64,000 nucleotides of DNA from Zychaea mexicana. Its lineage: Eukaryota; Mucoromycota; Mucoromycetes; Mucorales; Lichtheimiaceae. The notes beneath the pieces are model-generated. The model searched no databases and was not told the DNA's origin. It worked only from the letters and a program-made list of their open reading frames with translations. Both the position numbers and the translations under genes were made by a program. Location: NCBI RefSeq assembly GCF_025766255.1, contig NW_026516762.1:62001-126000 (forward strand), given 5' to 3'. Numbering within the stretch: position 1 is the stretch's first letter; each line of letters begins with the position of its first letter. This document shows, piece after piece, positions 45,769-56,384 of this stretch.

Positions 45769-46439
45769 AGTCCCTTTTCATTCATTATGTCCCACACCCT
45801 TTCCCTGCTTACCCACCCGCTTATCGTTTTCCCACAAGAGGAGAATCACACGCACACACACACATACGCTTCTTCCTTTCTTCCACATAAAACGACTCAC
45901 CTCACCTTGAACAAGAAACCCATTTTCATATTAGTTTATACATAACACCCATCCACTCCCAGCATGGCTACTATATTCTGTGTATCATTTTGCGTCATCT
46001 GCCCCCCCCCTTTTCTTTTTCTTCTTTTTCTCTTCTCTTGGTCAGCTTGGTCAAGGATCAGCAGAGAGAGAGAGAGAGAGAGAGAAACAAAAAAGAACTC
46101 TGTACCTACCCTCTCCCTTCACCCTCTCGCTTCGTAAATAAAGCAATCAGTGTCATAACAAAGTATAACCAACGTAACGCGCTGCGGTAGAGCGGCATTA
46201 TGCTGCATAGCGTAGCAACCCGCGGAGTCAACTTGGGGTTTTTTTTTTTTTTTGGCGTGAACTTTGCAAAGTAAAGATGGCGTGCAAAAACTGTTAAAAA
46301 AAACCTGTTTCCTTTTTTTTTTCTTTGCGTATTTCTTTCTCTCCCTCTTTCTTCCTTTTTTTTTTTCTTTGCTTATCGCTTCTGCACTTTGACAGTTATC
46401 CAGGACTCTCCTGCTAACGAATAACCCGCAATACCAAAA
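45769..46439. other. Spacer between ISU1 and the SLC35F6-like gene
   Basis: ISU1 3' region with a short AC run (about 45850-45870), a GA microsatellite (about 46063-46085) and a poly-T run of about 15 at 46239-46253. The last part is the pyrimidine-rich 5' flank of the next gene. No other gene. Confidence 0.5.
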
Positions 46440-46804
46440 ATGGGAGCAGTATATACCCTCTTTCTGACACTGGGTCTCCTCGCCTCTGGTACGTCTACTG
46501 TCACTTGTTATCATGATGGCCCAGGCCAACAGGGTTAAAAGAAGGGGTTCGGGTTGCTAATAACGGATCCTTATGTGTTTCAGGCGTTTCTATACCACTT
46601 ATCTTGACCTTTCAGAATCACCAACGTGTGAATCAGAACACCAATGACCCTCCCGAGTACTTCTCACAGCCGCTGCTGCAGACCGCCATGATATTCCTGG
46701 GTGAAATCGTTTGTATCGTGGTGATCCAGCTAGCGAGCAAGACGCCCGCCCTTTTGGACCGTTCACTGGTACAGGCCGTCGCGCCACAGCAACAACAACA
46801 ACCA

Positions 46805-46839
<35 letters not shown>

Positions 46840-47976
46840 ACACCAACAACAACCATCCTCACAACAGCAACAAGGAGTAGGAGCAGGCTATGGTGATCAT
46901 CCCGACTGGGCTGCTGCTACACGGTCAAGCAACTGGGCGCTTGTCTGGTTCATCGTTCCGAGTGCCTGTGATCTGATTGCCACTACGGTAAATAAACATA
47001 CGATGTATTATTCCTGACGAGGAGGTTCAAGAGGAGAGAAAAAGAGGGAGACAGCACGTTCTTGTCTTTTTGTGCGTGATTGCTAATATATATGTGAAAT
47101 ACGACATGGCTAGTTGATGAACCTGGGCCTGATATACAGCACCGCATCCATCTTCCAAATGGTACGGAGCAGCATCGTGGGCTTCTCTGCCATCTTCAGC
47201 CTGATCTTTCTCTCTCGACGCTTCCTTGGCTACGAATGGGGTGCCGTTGCTGCCATTCTCATCGGCACCACCCTCGTCTGCATGCAAGATGACTGGATTG
47301 GCCCCGCCTACCTCTGCGTGGCCCAGCTGTTTGTCGCCGGTCAGTTCGTTCTGGAAGAGTACTTGATGGACCGATACCGCCTGCATCCGCTCAAGGCCAT
47401 GGGGATCGAGGGTGCATTCGGCACGGTGCTGCTGGTCATTGCCATGCTCATTGCGGTGGTGGTCGACATTGACGACAATACGCGTGCAGGTGTGCTGCAG
47501 CTGTTTGATGACTATGTCCTCTGGCAGTCGGCCCTCGTCCTTGCCCTCATGGTCGCCTTGTTCAACTTCTTTGGTCTGGCTGTAAGCACGCCGGTCGGAG
47601 TTCCTGGGCGGAGTGTCATTGACACTTTGAGGTAACAAAAAAAAAATCTTGTGTTTCACCACATCCCTTCGACATCATCATCGCTCGAATGTCTCCTATG
47701 GCTGCTGCTGTAATACCTACTGCTCGGTGATAATGATGACGTCTATCTCCCTTCTCAGTCGCTTCAGTGCTAACCGTAAATCTTTTGGGTGATAGAACGA
47801 TTCTTATCTGGGTTATTGCTATCCACTATGGATGGGACACCTTTTCATGGATCCAGCTTGGCGGATTCGTGGTGCTTGTCCTCGGTGTGTTTGTATTCAA
47901 CGGCGTGTTTTCGTGGGTGTGGCATCATGCAGGCGGACATGCACGAAACGGTGAGACAGCGCCTCTGTTGTCCTAA
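46440..47976 (+). CDS. SLC35F6-like drug/metabolite-superfamily transporter
   Basis: Exons 46440-46488, 46584-46987, 47114-47631, 47796-47976 (GT-AG); 383 aa with about ten predicted helices. Landmarks are YTLFLTLGLLASGVSIPLIL, YFSQPLLQTAMIFLGEIVC, NLGLIYSTASIFQMVRSSIV, SRRFLGYEWGAVAAILIG and VAGQFVLEEYLMDRYRL. The C-terminal block is SVIDTLRTILIWVIAIHYGW, then WIQLGGFVVLVLGVFVFNG. The pattern follows SLC35F6 and its fungal orthologues, reported from lysosomal/mitochondrial and vacuolar membranes; the substrate is unknown. Between helices 2 and 3 a CAG tract (about 46784-46875) encodes a polyglutamine loop absent from animal homologues. The C-terminus is NGETAPLLS, with a dileucine sorting-like motif. 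Confidence 0.88.
46784..46875 (+). repeat. CAA/CAG polyglutamine-coding tract
   Basis: In-frame glutamine codon run inside the SLC35F6-like gene, with an uninterrupted CAG core near 46806-46835. Likely length-variable between strains. Confidence 0.8.
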
Positions 47977-48154
47977 AAAAAGCCCGAATGGATACACCCG
48001 CAACAATGCATACACCCTTTGACGAGATAAGCATGCGATGGAAATGCCAGTGTTTTTATAAACTTAAAAATACATACACACATAATAAAAAAAATACATT
48101 TATTTGCTATCCCCCCCCCTCCCCCAAATGTAGTTCACACGAGAAAAAAAAACA

Positions 48155-49675
48155 CTACTGCTTCTTATGTCTCTTCCACTTGGCCTTTGCGCGTTCTTCC
48201 ATTCTTTCACCGTATTCGTCCATCGGCAGATGGAAGTCGCACTCGCCCATAGGCGGTATCCTGTGTCCAAATGCAAGGATGTTACGGGCACTCCTGCGTG
48301 ATCCTTTGGGTGGCTCGTTGAGTGTGGCAGACTTGAAGAATGATTTGAATGATGGGGGTATTGTTGTGGATGCTTTCTTCTTGGATGTCTTGTTTGATGC
48401 TGATGCTGATGCCAAAGTTGTTGTTGTTGTTGTTGTTGTTGTTGATGATGAAGATGCTATTGGTGATGTATGCTTTGTTGAAGATGATGCAGTGCCATTG
48501 TTAGTAGTAGTGGTGGTGGTAATACCAGAAGTAAGGGTAGGGGTAGATGCTGTTGCTGGTGTGGAAGTAATGGTAGTAGTAGATGATGTTGCTGGTTGTT
48601 GATGAGTTTGTGCAGGCGGTGATGCAGGTGGAGAAGCGGGAGTGGGAGGAGATACTTCGGACACGACAGGCGGTGATTTATGCTCTTCTTTGCGCGACTT
48701 GCGTGTCAACCCAAGCATTTCGTACCGCCGTAAATGCTCTTCCGCGTCGTGTAATACTTGCCGATACAACACATCCACATCGGGCAACGTACTAAATGAA
48801 GAGGACGGTGTTGGTTCTGTAGTAGTAATAGTAGTAGTACTACTACTACTACTAGTGGTAGCATCTGCTTCTGCCGAGTTATCGTCTGCTGACGCTGCTG
48901 TGTTCTCTGCTTCTTGCTGTTGCTTGACGGCTGAGGCAATGGCCATAATGATAGATTTGTCGGTATGCCGTACGCGCTCGACAAACTGTTGCTGCTGGTA
49001 CATTTCATGCTGCAGTCGCTCTTTTTCTCGGTTCTTTTGCTTTTTCTCTTCTTTTTCATGTTTTCGGTGTCGTTTTAAATAATATTCCTCCGGTATTAAC
49101 TAACCCACAACGTTCCCATAGATTGAGTCTCTGGCTATAAGAGTTTATCCAAAATAAAAATATAAAGCGTACCTCGACTTCATTAATAGGGACATTGGGT
49201 TGCGATCGTTTCCGTGGTCGTCGCGGAGGTTTGTCAGAAACAGTGAAAACAGGTTTCACAGTTGGCTCTTGATAGAGTTCAGGCACTTGTTGGTCGATAT
49301 TGGAGTTGTCTTGTACTTGCTCAATTTGATCGAACGAGTCATCATTGTCATTACTGCTAATGCATAATATGGTGTTGGCATCAATGTGTGGTTCATATTT
49401 AGCTGGTATAGATTTGCACAAAAATGAAAAAAAGAAAAAAAGAGAAAAGACGCATTCAGAAAGGTTATTATAAAGATCGCCTTCTGTAAGATCTGTTTTA
49501 TTCCACTCCCTTCCACAGATTCGTTTTCCTTACTCGATTGCCTCTCGAGAGCGGTTTGAACTGCCTCAGTGAGAAAACTGTGTCGCGGGGGTAATGCTCG
49601 TTTCTGGGAAGGCTGTTGCTGTTGTGGTTGTGGTTGTTTCTGCTGCCGTGGGGGCGTTGAGCGTGAGTCTTTCAT
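48155..49675 (-). CDS. Unassigned basic-helix protein, possibly chromatin-associated
   Basis: Exons 49534-49675, 49173-49402, 48155-49099 (GT-AG); 438 aa. It starts MKDSRSTPPRQQKQPQPQQQ with RHSFLTEAVQTALERQS. An acidic segment (NDNDDSFDQIEQVQDNSNID) leads to a basic patch (PPRRPRKRSQPNVPINE). The most conserved-looking part is IPEEYYLKRHRKHEKEEKKQ, continuing as a charged helix to HEMYQQQQFVERVRHTDKS. It resembles the basic helix of Sas4/PEHE-type scaffolds of acetyltransferase complexes; this is a judgement by eye. A Ser/Thr/Pro-rich linker follows. The C-terminal block RRSARNILAFGHRIPPMGEC ends in a charged tail. It converges with the SLC35F6-like gene, 178 bp between stops. Confidence 0.7.
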
Positions 49676-50321
49676 GATAATTATTATCTCTTAAAGTGGC
49701 AGTTGTAACAGCAGCAGTATAGTAGCACACATGTAAATTCACCTTCTTTTTTTTTAAGTTCCCTTTGCCCGCAACGCTATACTCAGACAAAGACGCGAGC
49801 GCGCGCTCTCTCTTTTTTTTTTCTTGCCTAGCCATCTTTTGTCCAATGGCACGCGTCTCTAATACAAGTATAGCTGGATCTTTACTGTTCTTGGTTTTGA
49901 CAAATGTGGTGTATATTTTAGAGTCTAATATGTTAAGTAAAGCGTAGTATCTACAATTACAATTATTAAGGCCCTTTGTTCTTTTTCTACAAATGTAATC
50001 GTCCCTGCTCTGTATGATAGTGCCGGGATATCTGCGCTCTTCTTGGTTTAAGTCTTTTGGATGTTGAAAGAGGCCATTAGAAATATATAAGAAGTTTAGA
50101 TGTAAAGGTAAGAAGAAAAAAAAAAGAGAACAACGGAATAACGAACAAAGGTTGATGCAAAGGAACATATAATAAAGAAAAGCAGGAGATTAGCAAGGTA
50201 GAGAGCAATAATGACGAGGATGGGAGGGTTGGATTAGTGATAGAGAAGGGGTCGATCGTCAGGCACAAAACCTGCTAAAGAAAGAGAGATAAGACATCAT
50301 ACAACAAAAGTACACTCATTC
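49676..50321. other. Gene-free spacer
   Basis: 5' flank of the basic-helix gene and 3' flank of the mannosyltransferase gene. A 200-codon minus-strand frame overlaps this region and the adjacent coding sequence but has no domain and looks like chance. No repeat or motif stands out. Confidence 0.4.
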
Positions 50322-51534
50322 TTAAATGATGTGATATACAAGATAGTTGGGCATTCCCCAGATTTCATAACCTAGCGCCTTGGCCATCTTTGCAAATCCT
50401 TCGGTCTCGACTTCATGTTGATAGGGGAACGTTGGGAAGATGGCTCCCTCTCGATGGACCTGCGCTCTGACCAAGGTGCAGGTACCGCCTACAGCGTCGA
50501 GCGGGATAGCATGGAATACATCGGTAATACCGTCGGGATACCGCATGTCAATCATAAGTTTACGATGCGTTTCCAGCTCAGAATAACCTGTAACATTTTG
50601 GTGAGTCTTTTGTATGCATTCTAGAGAGAGACAAGGCGGAGGGGGGGGGAGGGATGTAGACGTAAGGGAGGGAATAGGGAGGCCTACCTTCTACCAAGAC
50701 ATCGTCCGGCTGCAGTGTCTTTTGAAACTCTCGACTTTCCGGTGTTTCTTGCCAGTTGTTCCGGTCATATCCACCTTCCTCGTTATAGGAATGCCACCAA
50801 CAATTAGGCGCCAGCACATCCTTGTTCATGCCAATCAGTTCCTCCAGCAAAGTCGCAGGGTATTCGACGACGTCGCCATCCAGCCATAATACCCAAGCGA
50901 TTTCTTCAGTAAGTGCGGATGATAAGAGGGTGTTTCGACTTTTGGCCATGATCTTGCGTCGTTCCACTTGGACACCAAATGCATGGCGTTCCTCTGTATT
51001 GGGCAAAGAAAAATCAAAGTCCTTTTGATATATCGAAATCCGATGGAACTGTTGCCATGGTTCTTGGTTGTTGGAATACCATTTTGCCATGTCGTGTAAC
51101 TTTTCAATCGTGCCATCGGACGAGTCGCTGACAAGAAAGCCCAGTGAAATCAAGTGGTGTGGGTACGTTAAGCCGTTGACGTTTTGAAAGTATCTTTCAA
51201 TGAGTCGAGCTGAGTCTTTGAAAGGGGTTAGAATCAGGACATGCTGGTTTGGTTCCTGTTGGTGTTGGTCTTCTTGTAATTGTTGTTGTTGTTGTTGCTG
51301 CTGCTGCTGTTGACCAGGTAAAGGTAATGGTGTTCCGGATGCATTCAGTTTGTCCATGTCAAAATATCGGAATTTGTTGGGATGGCTGCTGTGGAAATGG
51401 CTCGTGATAGTGCCGTCATCGACGCAGGTCCATGACGATGATAAGCTGGAAGTGGATGAAGAAAACAGCCAATAGATTAAGCCACAGCTCGCCAGAACGA
51501 TCGTAATGACCTGCATCCGTGCACTGAAGAGCAT
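50322..51534 (-). CDS. Alpha-1,6-mannosyltransferase, GT62 (Mnn9/Anp1/Van1 family)
   Basis: Golgi type II membrane glycosyltransferase that extends N-glycan outer chains. Exons 50688-51534 and 50322-50587 (GT-AG); 370 aa. A short cytosolic end and signal anchor (MQVITIVLASCGLIYWLFSS) precede a stem with a polyQ run. The catalytic domain follows: HVLILTPFKDSARLIERYFQ, SLGFLVSDSSDGT, then ALTEEIAWVLWLDGDVVEYP with the DxD metal site. NKDVLAPNCWWHSYNEEGG and YDRNNWQETPESREF are next. The C-terminal exon has DVFHAIPLDAVGGTCTLVRA, GAIFPTFPYQHEVETEGFAK and MPNYLVYHII. Whether it is Mnn9-, Anp1- or Van1-like cannot be settled by eye. Confidence 0.92.
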
Positions 51535-52139
51535 TGTTTAAGAGTGTCGAATTCTTTTCTTTTTGGTCAAGCTGCGTCGGTCAAATATGGCCTTTTCCTT
51601 TGGAGATATATATTTTAGGTAAAAGAGGTATATGAGGGGTGGAAGGAGAAAAAGAGCGTACTGTGGGGCGGTAGAAGGAAGGGGGTGGGGCTATCCTTCA
51701 GGGAGTGGTTATAAAGGAAAGGAGTTAAATTCGATCCAGGTTCACAGACGTTCGGAATAAGAAATGAACGGTTTTAAGTAATGTGCGAGCAAAAAAAAGA
51801 AAACGATGTTTATTTCTTTATGAAGCAGAGGTGTAGAAATAAATGTTTTGCCACAAAGGAAGATAGTCGCGAAGGATACCTAGTAGCCATGGTAGTTATT
51901 AGATTAGCCTGCTAATTACTGCTTGCCCACTATCGTTTTAGACTGCTATCCTTTACCTGCAGCGATAGACAAGACCGGCTTATTTTCCACGGAGTTACAG
52001 AAACGCTCTAAACGTGGTCTAATAAAGTGGCACCCCGATCAGTTTAGGCAAAGTGTGAAACCACCCTCCCAACGCATCTGTCATCCACTCGTGTCTCTCT
52101 TGTCTCCCATTTCAGCTGGGCCTGACGCGGATAATAAAA
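51535..52139. other. Spacer between PEX16 and the mannosyltransferase gene
   Basis: 5' flank of the mannosyltransferase gene, with purine-rich stretches near 51630-51690. No other feature seen. Confidence 0.4.
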
Positions 52140-53377
52140 TTACCTGGTGATGCGCATGTAAAACGCGCCACGCAACAAGTTGAGCCATAACAGCTGCAAC
52201 CGTCGTGCATATTCCTGCTTTTCGAGGGGCATCATTTTTGATCGTCCTCCATGCGGCTGCTCAAACGCCTGGCGCACCATGGCCTGCGACAGCAATTCAA
52301 CTGCCAACGACAGCAACCAGGGTTTCCACGACATCCGGCCATACTTCAACACCGCAAGCACATAGAGCAAAGGCCGCAAGATATACAGCACCTCGCCTGA
52401 CTTGCCGATGGCGTTCATGATATGCACCATTTGATCTGGCCGGCGCAGCTTTTCGGGCGTCAAGACCTTGGACATCAAGTAATCCGTCACGTCGCCAAAC
52501 TTGCGCACAGACACGTTCGAATTGTTGTTATTGCTACGTCTTGCTGCTGCTGCTGCTGACTGCTTTGCATCGAATTCAATCGTGGATCGCATCAATGGCA
52601 TTTCCACACCGGACCGTTCACCGGTGTATCGTTCCGGCACGCTAGCCATCCGACGATTCCGTTCCAATGAAGCAGGATCGACATCACGTTGCAAGTGATG
52701 CGGATACAGATTCATACGGTTGGATGTCAGTTTGAAGAGTGACAGCCGAAGCGCCACCTTGACCGCTTCCAAAGCGGCAATCCAGCGCCATTGGGCTTGC
52801 TTGCCCCATTTTTTCAAAACGCCCATTTCCATTAGCACTTGGGTATACGAAATAATTGACAATAACGCAGAGCACCGTTTGTGCATGGGCGAGTTTGTCG
52901 ACCAAAAGTTTATGTATTTGTTGAATGCTGATTCTTCATGCTCGGATTTAGTTTCGTCGGCATGGCTGTGTGCGGCTTGCCGCAAGATGGCATTGTGATA
53001 TAAACCGAGTAGGTTTAAGGCTGCATACACTGTATAAAATATGCAAGCAAGAGTAGGTTAGCCTCAAGCTTTCCGCACCTCCCTCCACACTCCCCTTGTA
53101 TTCCATTGTTGAAGAAAAAAAGGAGTCCTTATGAGGATTGGATTATTAAAGATACTTGCATGCTTGCGAAGCAAACTCGGCGTCGTGGAAACGACCTAGC
53201 GCACAAAATATATTAATTTCAAGCATAAACGTTCGCAAAAGTGGCAAGCTCTTTTTTTTTTGTTTTGGGCAACTCACCTGGCAAGATATACGTTAAAGAA
53301 CGAAGAGAGGCTTCGATTCCAGTAATTTGAGAGGCGTTTTTCAATAAAAAGTCGTCGTATTGTTTGAAGAAATCCAT
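52140..53377 (-). CDS. PEX16: Peroxisomal membrane biogenesis protein PEX16
   Basis: Peroxin needed to insert membrane proteins into peroxisomes, often via the ER. Exons 53278-53377, 53160-53195 (36 nt), 52140-53029; 341 aa. It starts MDFFKQYDDFLLKNASQITG, IEASLRSLTYILPG. The micro-exon gives GRFHDAEFASQA. Then LYAALNLLGLYHNAILRQAA, CSALLSIISYTQVLMEMGVL and WRWIAALEAVKVALRLSLFK follow. The conserved C-terminal half has GEVLYILRPLLYVLAVLKYG and WKPWLLSLAVELLSQAMV, ending RGAFYMRITR. Intron 2 (53030-53159) needs a GC donor (GCAT|GCAAGTATC) to keep frame; intron 1 is GT-AG. A Ser/Asn/Ala insertion (SAAAAARRSNNNNSNVSV) splits the middle. Confidence 0.92.
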
Positions 53378-53802
53378 TGAGAATTATTTTATTATGAAGG
53401 AAAGGAGGGATCTGTGTGGGGAAAGAGGAGAAAGAAGAGGGAAAAAGGAATGATTTTGCGCTGACCAATTTCGTAACGGACTTTTTCAGACACAGACACA
53501 AAAGAGAGATGAATGTGGTCGAGCCGTGCGAATTCCAGTTGGTTTGTTCTTTATTTTTTAATTTGCAAGAAATGATGCTTTTGATGTACTTTTACATTAC
53601 AGAATGAGGATGAGGGGTGGGTGTGAGGGGGGTGCGGGAGCTCTTTACAAGAGAAGGCTGTACAAAGAATATCTGATAATAGGGAAGATTGATCTGTCTC
53701 TTTTTTTGTCTATGTAAAGAAAGGGTCTAGAAAGAAAGAATATGCAGTCGACGGAATTTAAGAGGAGAGGAGATGATGGGTATCCTTAAGCACGTGAAGA
53801 TC
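53378..53802. other. Short spacer between PRELI and PEX16 genes
   Basis: Gene-free, with GT-rich runs near 53600-53640. No recognisable element. Confidence 0.35.
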
Positions 53803-54713
53803 TTAGTTATTGCTGCTGCCATTGCTATTGACAACAACACTCTTTTGCTGTTCCTCCTGTGATGCTTCTGCCATCACCACGAAGCGCTCGAGAACCTAAT
53901 CCGACTACAGTCAAATCATCTTGCTCTGCCATACATCATCATACAACCGATAACTGCTAACTAGTAGAACTTACTTTGCTGAAGCCTTCGCGGCCCACAG
54001 CGGCATTCTGTTGGAATCGCTTGACTGAAAAGTCTTCCAACACGCTCGCCCAGCGCGACATGAGACTTCCAGCCGAAATGGCTGCCTGCTGCGTAAATTG
54101 CGTTCTATGTTTTTATATTACTTACGTCAGTCTATCCCTTTCTTGATCAAATCTGACGGTATCCCAGCAGCATTTATGCATTTAGTGAAAAGAAAAACCT
54201 ACTTGGTATGGTCTTCTGGATGTTCACAGTACACAATCTCTTCCTCCACTGATAAAAGATTAGACATGGTCAGGTTTTGGCTTCGCATCGTCATTGTTTT
54301 CTTTTTTGGATCGATAATCGAAATTTCTCGTACATATTGAGCGCCGTTATCACAGCCCAATAGCTATATACATATAATACACTGGTTAGGAAATCCGTTC
54401 GTTTCGAATATTCGTCGTTTTTGTCGTAAAGGTTATACCGTTGAGCGGTCTAAAAGTCAATTGTTTTTTGTTTTGCCTAGTTACCAAACAATTGGGAAAA
54501 GATAGTTACCTTCATAATTAGGGCAGGCACGTTTTGATTGACGGTAATTAAACGCTCGGTTGTCAAAATGCCGGTTTTCGGATCCACTCGTCTGTCAAGG
54601 ACATCCACAGCCTGTACATGGGTGCAATGCTCATTGGGGTATTTTTGCCAGTTGGCAGCTGAGACAAGACTCCATTCATACTGGTAGTCATGGACTGATT
54701 TAAACAGCTTCAT
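53803..54713 (-). CDS. PRELI/MSF1-domain lipid-transfer protein (Ups/SLMO family)
   Basis: Mitochondrial intermembrane-space phospholipid carrier that works with Mdm35/TRIAP1. Exons 54510-54713, 54203-54363, 53975-54104, 53803-53895 (GT-AG); 195 aa. The PRELI domain spans nearly the whole protein: MKLFKSVHDYQYEWSLVSAA, WQKYPNEHCTHVQAVDVLD, TTERLITVNQNVPALIMK, YVREISIIDPKKKTMTMRSQ, NLTMSNLLSVEEEIVYCEH. The C-terminal helix is RWASVLEDFSVKRFQQNAAV, then GREGFSKVLERFVVMAEA, with a short polar tail. VNQNVPALIMKLLG and the middle segments suggest the Ups2/Ups3/slowmo (phosphatidylserine) branch rather than Ups1, but this is tentative. Confidence 0.88.
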
Positions 54714-55300
54714 TTCCGTGCACAACAAAAAAGGTGAAAACAAAAAAAAAATCACAAACAAAGAAGAATTCAAAGCCCTCTTGGAGATGGACATTCTTTT
54801 ATATATAAAGCAACAGCAACCCCCGGATTCCCGATGATCGCGGCAAAATATCATTGCCGCCCACTGTGCTGGATGAATCAAGTGGCTAAAACCCAATTCG
54901 ATGTATTTTTTTGGAAATCTTGGACCCACTTTGATAGGTCCGATGGACACATTTTTCCCGAGTTTCACTTGCGCAACTTGACCCATAGGATTGTCAGGAA
55001 CCGTAAAAAATATAAACAAGGTGAATCTTCTAGGAATGAATAAAAGGGAAACATACTACGCTTGAAAAGTGAACCCTTATCAACTTTCTTTCCAGACATG
55101 CTGTCTTCTAAAGCTGTTCCTAATGACGATACCACTGCTACACATCATACTACTTCTTATATCTCCATCAACGTACTCTAAATTATGTATAAATCAAGCT
55201 TGTCGGCACAAGTTTCTTTTCTCTATCTGTTAAATAATCAACCAGCACCTTGTTATATAAGTTAGTAGCTAACTGCTATGGGAAATATCTGATGTCGCGT
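54714..55300. other. 5' flank of the PRELI gene
   Basis: AT-rich. A minus-strand frame at about 54800-55019 (SIGPIKVGPRFPKKYIELGF) overlaps the 5' flank and resembles nothing known. No other feature. Confidence 0.35.
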
Positions 55301-55813
55301 TTATTTATGATACCATGTCACCTTCCAAATATCAAGCTGGTTGTCATCAATAAATTTATGACTTTTTCTTGTTTCTTCAATTTTTGAATGAGTCTCTTTA
55401 GCAACCATTTTTGTTATACTTGCGAAACAATAAATGTGAGAGAGAAATACAGTATATATACTGTATGTTATGGTAGATTGCGGCGAGTATTGAAAAAGCA
55501 GCGTTACTTGTTCGTTTGTTATGTTTCTGGTTTCCGTCAACGTGTGTTGTACATTTCTTCTTCTTTTCGTTAACGTGTAGTGAAGGCGAGCATATAGATT
55601 CGTCGACGATTGTAACGATCCCTCTTTAAAATGCTGTGTGTCAAATTACAAAACCATTCAAAGTCAAAAAGATCCGCCATCTTTCCCTCCCTTTAAAAAT
55701 AAGCAAGCTCTTACCGTTACCTTCAATAAATTTTTCAATAAAAGCCTGTCTTCAACGTGTATACTATTTCCGAGTTTGCCAATGACTTTTTCTTTACTGC
55801 CATCTTCATTAAT
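55301..55813 (-). pseudogene. Possible Crinkler (CRN)-type header fragment
   Basis: Two exon-like pieces on the minus strand. Piece A (55721-55813, after TTATTAG, before GTAACG) reads INEDGSKEKVIGKLGNSIHV then EDRLLLKNLLK. Piece B (55301 to about 55417) reads MVAKETHSKIEETRKSHKF then IDDNQLDIWKVTW. A strand, an LK.LIK-like helix and the DNQLDIWKV signature follow the order of the ubiquitin-like header domain of Crinkler proteins. The ~300 bp between the pieces is unrelated AT-rich DNA, no initiating exon or effector domain is found, and phases were not reconciled. A degenerate or truncated copy is the best reading, held loosely. Confidence 0.33.
55449..55464. repeat. Perfect 16-bp palindrome
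   Basis: ACAGTATATATACTGT equals its own reverse complement. It lies between the two Crinkler-like pieces. Confidence 0.7.
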
Positions 55814-56384
55814 CTAATAAAGATTTAAAAGCCAAAAGAAATCGCGGTTATAAGAAACTCACTCTTTTTTCCCTCCTTTTCAACGCTGCTGTTCTTTTTA
55901 ACACACCACATAATAAAAGCTTACTTTTTATGTTACTGTCCTTTTTCCATTTGCCTGCCGCCATTAATAATTGAATGCCAATGCTGTTTAAAAAAAAGCA
56001 CAAAGTCCCTCAGCTGTTGTTGTGGGCCGCCCTTGTTAATGTGGAGGCCACTGCTGGCTTTGAAAAAAAATTGAGGGAAGGGGCGGCTTGAAGAAGTATT
56101 ACAACAATATAAATCACGCACAAGCAAGTTTAGCGAACGGGAAGAGAAAAAAAAACATTTTTTATTTGATACATGATACTACTAATCAATAATAGGGTGT
56201 CGATGTCTTAGCTTCCCTGCTCTTAAGCAGGTACTGACAGGAGCAACCACGAGAAGGTCCATCGACATCTGCTCCCGTAACCCTCTCCCCACAAAGCTAG
56301 GGTCTTGTCTTGGTCGCTTTTTTGTGGATCATCAAAGGTCGATTGGTATTGAGATGCCCAGTCCGCTCTCACCAATCGCGACGC
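55814..56384. other. Flank left of the minisatellite
   Basis: No gene recognised. It ends in a non-repetitive stretch (56180-56340) leading directly into the tandem array. Confidence 0.4.

Noticed and set aside
49566..50168. 200-codon minus-strand frame
   Set aside because: Crosses the 5' exon of the basic-helix gene in another frame and otherwise lies in low-complexity DNA. No domain.
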